Positions 39,971 to 47,401 of a stretch of 64,000 nt of DNA are shown piece by piece. The notes beneath the pieces were generated by a model, which did no database searches, was not told the DNA's origin, and saw only the letters and a program-made list of their open reading frames with translations. The position numbers and the translations under genes are program-made. Position 1 is the stretch's first letter. Every line of letters starts with the position of its first letter. Source of the stretch: an uncultured Castellaniella sp. (GTDB lineage: Bacteria > Pseudomonadota > Gammaproteobacteria > Burkholderiales > Burkholderiaceae_B); contig NZ_CALKHS010000010.1 of the NCBI RefSeq assembly GCF_937988725.1, positions 558,001-622,000 on the forward strand, read 5' to 3'.

Positions 39971-41313
39971 CCGGACTCCCCTACCCATACGCCTCGGGCG
40001 ACCTGCTGGAACGCAGAAACACCTACTTCTATACCCCGTTCGGAGGGCAGGATTTTCTGAGCTCCTGGCGTCGTCAGAGAACCACGGCTCTGGCCGCATG
40101 CGCAGCAAGCCGAAGCGCCGGCGGCGCGACGGAGGATTCCGCCCCCATCGTCCGGACGCTTCGCCAGATCAAGGAAGCGCTGCGGTCCCCGGCTCCGTTC
40201 ACTGCCGATGCCCGGATCGCGCTGGACCGAATTCTGCAGCGTTTCGAGGTATCCAAACGACTGCACGACAACTACACGGCAGCCTGGCGGCCCGCGGATC
40301 CGGCCCGCTATCACGGCCTCGAACGCTATCTTCTGCTGGCCGAGGCGCTGGCGCAGGCAGCGGCGTCGACCGCCGATCTGCGCTATTCGAACGGCCTGCT
40401 CAAATGCGTCGACACGCTGACGTCCGACGGCATGGCCCCCACGATCGGCCAGGCGTCCGGCGTCCGCCTGCGAAACGTCCTGGAACGGGAGCGGGATCTG
40501 CTCGACCGGATCGCTTCCGGCGCGCGAGGCGGGCCGGCCCAGGCCGTAACGCCCATCCCGCCGACGCCGCGCGCGGCGCCGACCGTGCTGCAAGGGGTCG
40601 GACTGATTGCCGCCCCCACCGCCAGGTCGCAGGCCTATATCCAGGCATTGGCGGCAAACGGCCTGCATCCGGAATTCGTCCTGCTGCTGGGCGAGCATGC
40701 CGCTGCCGACGCCGCTTCGGCGGCAGCCCGGCCCGCGAGGCTCTGGAAAGGCGTTCCGCTGGCCGATCTGGACGAGTCCGTCATGACGACCTGCCGCCGG
40801 GCCGGCATCCGCATCCAGGCGGTCGAGGCGGCCAGCGTCAACGATGCCCCGGCGCTGGAGGCCATCCGGCGGCTGCGGCCCCACACGCTGATCTACTCGG
40901 GCGCGGGAGGCCAGATCGTGTCGTCCGAAGCCCTGGACCTGGGCGCCCGGTTTCTCCACATGCATGCGGGCCGCATTCCGGACTACCGGGGCAGCACCAC
41001 GATCTACTATGCCCTGCTGAACGGCGAGCCGCCGGCGGTGACCGCGATCTTCCTCGACGCGCGGATCGACACCGGCGGCATCCTGGCCCGCAGGCACTAC
41101 CCGGCGCCCGACCGCAGCATCGACATCGACCGGACATACGATGCCTCGATCAGGGCCGACACGCTGGTCCGGCTGCTGCGCGATTATGCGGCCGCCGGGT
41201 CATTCCCGCGGCCGCAACCGCAACGGCAGGACGAGGGGACGACCTACTTCGTCATCCATCCCGTCCTGAAGCACCTGGCCATCCTGGGCCTGCCCGAACA
41301 CGATAATGGCTGA
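39967..41313 (+). CDS. Two-domain protein with C-terminal formyltransferase domain
   Basis: A 448-aa protein. Residues 1-~200 are helical and unrecognised. Residues ~210-420 form a formyl_trans_N fold: VGLIAAPTARSQAYIQALAANG, FLHMHAGRIPDYRGSTTIYYALLNGEPPAVTAIFLDARIDTGGI. The catalytic N-x-H of methionyl-tRNA and sugar formyltransferases appears here as H331-M-H333; the DxGxDTG loop is kept as LDARIDTGG. It may formylate an amino sugar or an amidate intermediate using 10-formyl-THF (inference). ATGA overlap with the kinase and an 8-bp overlap with the next gene show tight coupling. Confidence 0.75.
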   Translation: MTGLPYPYASGDLLERRNTYFYTPFGGQDFLSSWRRQRTTALAACAASRSAGGATEDSAPIVRTLRQIKEALRSPAPFTADARIALDRILQRFEVSKRLHDNYTAAWRPADPARYHGLERYLLLAEALAQAAASTADLRYSNGLLKCVDTLTSDGMAPTIGQASGVRLRNVLERERDLLDRIASGARGGPAQAVTPIPPTPRAAPTVLQGVGLIAAPTARSQAYIQALAANGLHPEFVLLLGEHAAADAASAAARPARLWKGVPLADLDESVMTTCRRAGIRIQAVEAASVNDAPALEAIRRLRPHTLIYSGAGGQIVSSEALDLGARFLHMHAGRIPDYRGSTTIYYALLNGEPPAVTAIFLDARIDTGGILARRHYPAPDRSIDIDRTYDASIRADTLVRLLRDYAAAGSFPRPQPQRQDEGTTYFVIHPVLKHLAILGLPEHDNG

Positions 41314-43699
41314 CGACACATCGATGGATCCCACATTCGCATTCGGCACCAAGGCCGAAACCCTGAACAACCTGACGGGCCGCATCCAGTCGGGCGCCAT
41401 CGGCGAATCGATGCATTTCTCCTGCGAGCAATGGCAGGCCGATCCCGAACGCATACTGACCGCCGTCCAGGCGAAGTTCGGCGCCCAGGCGCTTGTCGTG
41501 CGATCGAGCGCCCTGTCGGAAGATGCGGCAACCTCGTCCATGGCCGGCGCGTTTCTCAGCATTCTGGACGTGGCTGCGTCGAATCGGGACGCCCTGGACG
41601 CAGCCATCCGGCAAGTCGCGCAATCCATGACGGGCAACCCCAAGGACCAGGTCCTGATCCAGGCCATGGCCCGCGACATCGTGGTCAGCGGCGTGGTCAT
41701 GACCTATGACATGGTGCACGGCGCGCCGTACTTTTGCATCGACTACGACGATGAAACGGGGCGCACCGATGCCGTCACCAGCGGGAACGGCGTCCACAAG
41801 AGCCTGTATGTCCACCGGGAATGCCCCGAACGCCTGATCCGCTCGGACCGCATCGCGGCCATCCTGAAGCTCGCCCGGGAACTGGAGCAAGTCTGTCACT
41901 GCGCCGCGCTGGACATCGAATTCGGCCTGGACAGCCAGGGCGGGACACACCTGTTCCAGGTCCGCCGCATCGCGCTGGCGCGCAACTGGCATCCGGTCAC
42001 GGAACGTCGCGTGCACCGGCAGCTGGCCCAGGCCGAACGCTTCATCGAGCAGGCTTCCCGGCCCCGGCCGGGGATTCTGGGCGCACGCACCATCCTGGCC
42101 GTGATGCCCGACTGGAATCCGGCCGAGATCATCGGCACCACGCCGCGCCCGCTGGCGGCATCCCTATACCGGCACCTGATCACGGAGCGGATCTGGAGCC
42201 AGGCGCGCGCACGGATGGGTTATCGGGACACGGGTTCGGCCGAGTTGATGCTCACCATCAACCACCACCCCTACATCGACGTCCGCAACAGCTTCAACTC
42301 CTTCCTGCCGGCCGCCCTGCCGGACGGCATCGGAAACCGGCTGGTGGACGCCTGGCTGCAGCGCCTGGAGGATCATCCCGAATTCCACGACAAAGTCGAA
42401 TTCGAGATCGTCCCGACCTGCCTGGACTTCTGCTTCGACGCCACATTCACGGACCGCTATCCGACTCTGCTGTCGCCGGGCGAACTGGACAGATACCGGG
42501 CATCACTGCTCGAGCTGACGCTCGACAGCCTGCGCCCGGGCCCGGGCAATACGCTGGACCAGGCGCTGGAAGACGCGGGCCGGCTGGACGAAGAGCTGTC
42601 CCGGCAACGGCCCGCCGGCCCCGACCTGGACTGGGCGGCGCACCTGCTGGATCGCTGCAAAGAGTCCGGCACCTTGCCGTTCTCCATGGCGGCGCGCCAC
42701 GCGTTCATTGCCGAAACCCTGCTGCGATCCGCCGTCCGGCGCAAGGCCTTGACGCAAGATCGCCTGGCCCAATTCAAGCGCGGCATCAACACCGTGACCC
42801 GCGATCTGCTGACGGCCTATCAGGCCGCAGGCGCAGGATCCCTGTCCACGGAGGCATTCTTCAATCGTTACGGCCACCTGCGGCCGGGGACCTACGAAAT
42901 CACGTCACTGCGCTACGACGAACGCGACGACCTGTTCACCGACATGGCCCCCGGCGCGCCGGCGCCGGCCGCGGATGCCTTCGCGCCCACGGACCAGGAA
43001 ACGCAGGCCATCGACGCCTTGCTGTCCGATTCGGGATTCGTCGGGATCGACACCCGGACGCTGCTCGAGCATGCAGCCAAGGCGATCGCCGCCCGCGAGC
43101 AGATCAAATTCATCTTCACCCGCTGTCTGTCCGACGCGCTTTCCGCCATCATCCGCTGGGGCGCTTCTCACGGCCTGTCCCGGGACGACCTGTCCTTCCT
43201 GGACTGGGATTCGATCCGCGCATCCCGGCACAGCGCCATCATGGACGACATGGATCGCCACTACCTCGATCTGGCGGATCACGCACGGCGCTCGATGGAC
43301 GCGGCCCACGCCCTGCGCCTGAGCCACATTCTCTTTGGCGGTTGCGACATCCACGTGGCCACCCTGAATCGCAGCGTACCCAACTTCATCGGACTGGGGC
43401 AGGCGACGGGCGCCGTGGTGCGGCTGGGCGCCAACACCCCCTCCACCATCCAGATCCAGGGCCGCATCATCTGCATCGAGAACGCGGATCCCGGCTTCGA
43501 CTGGATCTTCACCAAGTCGCCCGGCGCCCTGATCACCCAGTATGGCGGCGCCAACTCCCACATGGCCGTGCGCTGCGCGGAACTGGGCCTGCCCGCCGCC
43601 ATCGGCGTTGGAGAACAGATCTATCGCCGCATATCCAACGCCCTTCACGTGGAATTGAACTGTGTCGAAAAAATCCTCCGGCCCGTCGAAGCGGCCTGA
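41306..43699 (+). CDS. PEP-synthase-like L-glutamine kinase (Cj1418-like)
   Basis: A 797-aa protein. The N-terminal PPDK_N ATP-grasp domain (~1-230) includes ALVVRSSALSEDAATSSMAGAFLS and LDIEFGLDSQGGTHLFQVR. A helical middle follows. The C-terminal swivelling phosphohistidine domain has GALITQYGGANSHMAVRCAELGLPAAIGVGE with H752. There is no PEP/pyruvate-binding TIM barrel, so it is not a true PEP synthase. This architecture fits C. jejuni Cj1418, which phosphorylates the side-chain amide of L-glutamine. With the next two genes it makes the standard route to CDP-amidate (family knowledge plus context). Confidence 0.82.
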   Translation: MADDTSMDPTFAFGTKAETLNNLTGRIQSGAIGESMHFSCEQWQADPERILTAVQAKFGAQALVVRSSALSEDAATSSMAGAFLSILDVAASNRDALDAAIRQVAQSMTGNPKDQVLIQAMARDIVVSGVVMTYDMVHGAPYFCIDYDDETGRTDAVTSGNGVHKSLYVHRECPERLIRSDRIAAILKLARELEQVCHCAALDIEFGLDSQGGTHLFQVRRIALARNWHPVTERRVHRQLAQAERFIEQASRPRPGILGARTILAVMPDWNPAEIIGTTPRPLAASLYRHLITERIWSQARARMGYRDTGSAELMLTINHHPYIDVRNSFNSFLPAALPDGIGNRLVDAWLQRLEDHPEFHDKVEFEIVPTCLDFCFDATFTDRYPTLLSPGELDRYRASLLELTLDSLRPGPGNTLDQALEDAGRLDEELSRQRPAGPDLDWAAHLLDRCKESGTLPFSMAARHAFIAETLLRSAVRRKALTQDRLAQFKRGINTVTRDLLTAYQAAGAGSLSTEAFFNRYGHLRPGTYEITSLRYDERDDLFTDMAPGAPAPAADAFAPTDQETQAIDALLSDSGFVGIDTRTLLEHAAKAIAAREQIKFIFTRCLSDALSAIIRWGASHGLSRDDLSFLDWDSIRASRHSAIMDDMDRHYLDLADHARRSMDAAHALRLSHILFGGCDIHVATLNRSVPNFIGLGQATGAVVRLGANTPSTIQIQGRIICIENADPGFDWIFTKSPGALITQYGGANSHMAVRCAELGLPAAIGVGEQIYRRISNALHVELNCVEKILRPVEAA

Positions 43700-44294
43700 A
43701 CCGATCCGCATCGGCCTGACCATGCGCATCACCTCCGCGCCCAGCTACGCGGAGCCCCGGGATGCCATCGCCCAGGACTGGGCCGGATTCCTGGCGGCCG
43801 CGCTGCCGGAAGCGGCCTGGATGCCGCTGCCCAATCTGGGCCGGGAACGCATCCGCGCCTACTGCGAATCCTGGGGCGTGAATCGCCTAATCCTGACCGG
43901 CGGGGATGACATCGGCGCCACCCCCCTGCGAGACGAAACCGAACGGGAACTCCTGGCATGGGCCAGTGAAATGGCGCTGCCGGTGCTGGGCGTCTGCCGC
44001 GGCATGCAGATGATGGCGCTACTGGCGGAATGTCCGCTGGCGCCCGTGCCGGGCCACGTCGGGACACGGCACCCGGTGAGCGGCGCCATCTCCAAAGAGG
44101 TGAACAGCTTCCATGCCCATGCGCCGCGATTCTGCCCCGAAGGCTTCGAGACCCTGGCGTCGGCCGCGGATGGCGCCATCGAGGCCATGCAAGGCATCCA
44201 CAAGCCGTGGGAAGCGTGGATGTGGCACCCGGAGCGCGAGCCCGCCCCCTTCGATCCAACCGACATACTGAGAATCCGGAACCTGTTCCTATGA
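43662..44294 (+). CDS. Class I glutamine amidotransferase-type hydrolase (Cj1417-like gamma-glutamyl-CDP-amidate hydrolase)
   Basis: A 210-aa GATase-I fold: LILTGGDDIG, nucleophile C112 in VLGVCRGMQMM, and H189/E191 in WMWHPERE. In C. jejuni, Cj1417 removes glutamate from gamma-glutamyl-CDP-amidate, releasing cytidine diphosphoramidate; this protein has the same genomic partners. The GTG at 43662 overlaps the kinase gene by 38 bp. The next ATG (43722) would cut off the first beta strand (IRIGLTMR), so the GTG is preferred. The stop overlaps the next start (ATGA). Confidence 0.82.
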   Translation: MSKKSSGPSKRPEPIRIGLTMRITSAPSYAEPRDAIAQDWAGFLAAALPEAAWMPLPNLGRERIRAYCESWGVNRLILTGGDDIGATPLRDETERELLAWASEMALPVLGVCRGMQMMALLAECPLAPVPGHVGTRHPVSGAISKEVNSFHAHAPRFCPEGFETLASAADGAIEAMQGIHKPWEAWMWHPEREPAPFDPTDILRIRNLFL

Positions 44295-45004
44295 AAGCCA
44301 TCATCCTGGCCGCAGGGCGCGGCAGCCGCATGCGGCGCATGACCGACGAGCGCCCCAAATGCCTGGTCGAACTTCAAGGCCGCGCACTGCTGGACCGGCA
44401 GCTCGACGCCCTGCGGACCGCTGGCGTCGAAGACATCGGCATCGTCACCGGCTACCGTCGGGAGATGCTGGCGGATCGCGGAAGCCGGGAGTTCCACAAC
44501 CCCCGCTGGGCGCAGACCAACATGGTCGCATCGCTGGCTTGTGCCGAAGACTGGCTGTCCCAGGCGCCCTGCATCATCAGCTATTCGGACATCTTCTACG
44601 GTTCCGAGGCGGTCTCCTCGCTGATGGCCTCGCCGGCGGATCTGGCGATCACTTACGATCCCGACTGGCTCGACATCTGGCAGCGGCGGTTTACCGATCC
44701 CTTGTCGGATGCGGAGACGTTTCGCCTGCACCCCGACGGGACCCTGATGGAGATCGGCAGCAAGCCGGACTCCGTCCAGGCCGTCCAGGGCCAATACATG
44801 GGCCTGCTGCGGATCAGTCCGGCCGGGTGGGCGGAGATCTCGCGAATCCGCAAGGATCTGCCGGCCGCCGAGCGGGACCGGATGCATATGACGGGCACGC
44901 TGCAGGCGATCATCCAGGCCGGAAGAATGCCCATAGAGGCCGTGCCCTACCGCGGGACCTGGGGGGAAGTGGATAGCGAGACGGATTTGAGGGCCTACGA
45001 ATAA
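44291..45004 (+). CDS. Nucleotidyltransferase, probable CTP:phosphoglutamine cytidylyltransferase (Cj1416-like)
   Basis: A 237-aa NTP_transferase: N-terminal MKAIILAAGRGSRMRRMTDERPKCLVEL, the ISYSDIFYG metal-binding strand, and the C-terminal GTWGEVDSETDL. Similar enzymes make CDP-choline or sugar nucleotides. Here, beside glutamine-kinase and CDP-amidate-hydrolase homologues, it most likely couples CTP to L-glutamine phosphate as Cj1416 does. It overlaps the upstream gene by 4 bp. Confidence 0.82.
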   Translation: MKAIILAAGRGSRMRRMTDERPKCLVELQGRALLDRQLDALRTAGVEDIGIVTGYRREMLADRGSREFHNPRWAQTNMVASLACAEDWLSQAPCIISYSDIFYGSEAVSSLMASPADLAITYDPDWLDIWQRRFTDPLSDAETFRLHPDGTLMEIGSKPDSVQAVQGQYMGLLRISPAGWAEISRIRKDLPAAERDRMHMTGTLQAIIQAGRMPIEAVPYRGTWGEVDSETDLRAYE

Positions 45005-45047
45005 AGGGGCGCTGGCGATCGGCCGGACCCGAAGGAAAATCTCGCAC

Positions 45048-46232
45048 GTGGATGCAAACGACCGTCATATCCCCATTCACAAGGCCCAGGGCGTCCGCCT
45101 TCTTCTGATCGCGGTCGTCCTGGGCGTCGCCAGCTTCAGCATCCTGTTGCCGCTCTCGCCGGCTTGGGCCTTGGCCCGGGGAGCGAGCGAGGCCGCGGCA
45201 GGCAGCGTGACCACGGTCCTGATGGCGACCACCATCATGGCTCAATTCGCCATGAACTACGCCATCCGGACGTTCGGGTGGACGAAGGTGCTGGCCCTCG
45301 GGCTGATCGCGCTCGGCGCGCCGGCCACGCTGCAAGTCCTGTCCTCGGGTTCCGCCGCCATCCTGATTTCAAGCGCCCTGCGCGGCATCGGCTTCGGCAT
45401 TCTGACGGTCGGCGGCGCCACCGCCATGGCCTTGCTCGTGCCCGCCGAAAGAAGGGGCGCCGCCGTGGGCGTCTATGGTCTGGCGGTCGCATTTCCCCAG
45501 CTGCTGCTCATGTCCTCCGCCCCCGTCCTCGACCAGCGATTCGGCAGCTTCGCCATGACGCTGATCGCGACATTGCCATTGGCGGGCCTGTTTCTGGTCC
45601 GCCCGCTGGGCCGCACCCTGAGCCGGCACGCCGTCCCGGACCGGGGACCCGCCGACTCCGGATCGCCGCAGCGGACATCGACGTTCCGCCTGATCGCCCC
45701 CACGCTGCTGATCCTGCTGATCGCCACCAGCAGCGGGGGCGCCGTCCTGACCTTCGCCAGCCAGATGGCTCCGGATGCGGCCTCCGCGGCGATCATGCTG
45801 TTGTGCATGACCGGCTTCGCGACCCCGACCCGATGGATCTTCGGCGTCCTCAGCGACCGGCGCGACATGTTGAAGATGATCGCGGGATTGTGCGCCGCGC
45901 TCGTGCTCGGCATGGCAGCCCTGAGCGCCGCCCTGTCGATCGACGATCCGCGCACGGCTCAATGGGCGCTCTATGCCGGCGGCACGCTGCTGGGGCTGGC
46001 CTACGGCGGCCTGCAAAGCACCTCCCTCGTCCTGGCTTTCAGGCTGGGGGGCGCGGCACGACTGACCCGTGTATCGGTGTTGTGGAACGCTTCTTTCGAC
46101 CTGGGAACCGGCGCGGGCGCGCTCGCGGCGGGCGGACTCGCCACCGCGGCGGGGCTCCCCTTCGCCTTCGCCTGCCTCACGGTCCTGTCGGTGCTCGGGG
46201 CCGCCATCGCCCTCAGGAGGCTTCAGGATTGA
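45048..46232 (+). CDS. MFS transporter at the end of the phosphoramidate operon
   Basis: A 394-aa protein with 12 hydrophobic segments (GVRLLLIAVVLGVASFSILLPL near the start) and a Pro/Asp-rich central loop (HAVPDRGPADSGSPQ). The conserved GVLSDRRDMLK loop sits between later helices. The GTG at 45048 follows GAAGGAAA at fair spacing, 43 bp after the cytidylyltransferase. It may export a product or import a precursor; the sequence gives no substrate. Confidence 0.85.
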   Translation: MDANDRHIPIHKAQGVRLLLIAVVLGVASFSILLPLSPAWALARGASEAAAGSVTTVLMATTIMAQFAMNYAIRTFGWTKVLALGLIALGAPATLQVLSSGSAAILISSALRGIGFGILTVGGATAMALLVPAERRGAAVGVYGLAVAFPQLLLMSSAPVLDQRFGSFAMTLIATLPLAGLFLVRPLGRTLSRHAVPDRGPADSGSPQRTSTFRLIAPTLLILLIATSSGGAVLTFASQMAPDAASAAIMLLCMTGFATPTRWIFGVLSDRRDMLKMIAGLCAALVLGMAALSAALSIDDPRTAQWALYAGGTLLGLAYGGLQSTSLVLAFRLGGAARLTRVSVLWNASFDLGTGAGALAAGGLATAAGLPFAFACLTVLSVLGAAIALRRLQD

Positions 46233-46256
46233 GCGGTCCGCCAGGCGTTCAATCCT
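46225..46256. repeat. Inverted repeat across two convergent gene ends
   Basis: AGGATTGA (46225-46232) and TCAATCCT (46249-46256) are perfect complements and include both stop codons. It may act as a compact bidirectional terminator, although no T-run follows. Both proteins end in Gln-Asp, so coincidence is possible. Confidence 0.35.
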
Positions 46257-46689
46257 GTCCGATATCCTCGTTCCACAGTTCGGGATGATCGCGGATGAAA
46301 TCGCGCATCAGCGTGACGCAGGCTTCATCCTGCACGACGTCCACCCGCACGCCGCGCGACCGCAGCAAGTCCTCGTCCCCCATGAAAGTCCGGTTTTCGC
46401 CGACAACCACCTTGGGGATCCCGTACAGCAGGATCGCCCCTGTGCACATGGGGCAAGGCGACAGGGTGGTGTACAGCACGGATTCCTGATAGACGCGGGC
46501 CGGCTGGCGTCCGGCGTTTTCAAAGGCATCCATCTCTCCGTGCAGAATGGCGCTGCCGTTCTGCACGCGCCGGTTATGCCCGCGGCCAATGATGCGCCCC
46601 TGATGCACGATCACCGACCCGATCGGAATGCCGCCCTCGGCCAGGCCCTGGCGGGCTTCCTCGATCGCTGCCTGAAGAAATGGATCCAT
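46249..46689 (-). CDS. Cytosine deaminase, yeast Fcy1-like
   Basis: A 146-aa zinc deaminase converting cytosine to uracil. H50-G-E52 and P-C79-P-M-C82 form the zinc and proton-relay site. Resemblance to fungal Fcy1 is strong along its length (LYTTLSPCPMCTGAILLYGIPKVVVGEN; the C-terminus LWNEDIG parallels fungal WFEDIGE), whereas E. coli CodA is an unrelated amidohydrolase. It is convergent with the phosphoramidate operon and 24 bp from its end. Pyrimidine salvage is the simple role. Confidence 0.9.
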   Translation of the reverse strand: MDPFLQAAIEEARQGLAEGGIPIGSVIVHQGRIIGRGHNRRVQNGSAILHGEMDAFENAGRQPARVYQESVLYTTLSPCPMCTGAILLYGIPKVVVGENRTFMGDEDLLRSRGVRVDVVQDEACVTLMRDFIRDHPELWNEDIGQD

Positions 46690-46725
46690 GATTCGCTCCG
46701 AAACAGATTCAGCGGCGCCGGACGC

Positions 46726-47289
46726 TTATTCCGGCTTGCGCCCCAACAGGGTCGCAAACTGCAATTGCGCCCCATTATGCATGGTGCCCAGGTCCTCGTT
46801 GTAGTTGACCAGTTCCCACCCCTGGTAATAGGCGCTGAGTTCCCCTGGCTTCAGGGTAAACGGGAAATTCATGGGGCATGGGTATTCCTCGGTGTCCATG
46901 GCGCAGACGATCAGGTTGTACCCGCCCGGTAGCGTGCGCCGCCGCATATCGGACAGCACCGCGCCGACACGTGACGGATCGATGAACATCAGCGTCACGG
47001 TGCAGGCGATGAAGCCATAATCCGCGCCGATATCGGCTTGCTGGATGTCGTAGACGCGGGGTGTGATCGTGTCGGTACCTTCCCGATCCACAATCGACTG
47101 CAGCGTGGCGATGGCCTGGGGGTTGGCGTCGACGGCGGTGACTGCGAAGCCACGCTGGCCGAGATACAGGGCATTGCGCCCGCTTGAACACCCCATGTCG
47201 AACACATCGCACGGCGCGATGATTTCACACGCTTTCACGACCTCGCTGTGGGCCTGGTTCAGGCCATAGCGGCTATTCAAATCATCCAT
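46726..47289 (-). CDS. SAM-dependent methyltransferase, TehB-like
   Basis: A 187-aa class I methyltransferase: MDDLNSRYGLNQAHSEVVKA, motif I DVFDMGCSSGRNALYLGQRGF, then VDANPQAIATL, and GGYNLIVCAMDTEEYPCPMNFPF, which is the TehB pattern. TehB proteins methylate tellurite or selenite and may detoxify other compounds. The ATG at 47287-47289 was chosen; upstream in-frame codons read into noncoding sequence. It follows the HD-GYP gene by 112 bp on the same strand. Confidence 0.85.
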   Translation of the reverse strand: MDDLNSRYGLNQAHSEVVKACEIIAPCDVFDMGCSSGRNALYLGQRGFAVTAVDANPQAIATLQSIVDREGTDTITPRVYDIQQADIGADYGFIACTVTLMFIDPSRVGAVLSDMRRRTLPGGYNLIVCAMDTEEYPCPMNFPFTLKPGELSAYYQGWELVNYNEDLGTMHNGAQLQFATLLGRKPE

Positions 47290-47401
47290 TGACTGAAATC
47301 CTGTGAATTCAAACCCCGCCAGGCGCCTGGGCAAGTCGGCCGCAGGCCTGGCGCTTCGCGGACGATGGTAGCAAACTGCGACCGAAATCCACCCAAAGAC
47401 C

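Noticed and set aside
41306..43699. Phosphoenolpyruvate synthase
   Set aside because: It has the ATP-grasp and phospho-His domains but lacks the C-terminal PEP/pyruvate TIM-barrel domain.
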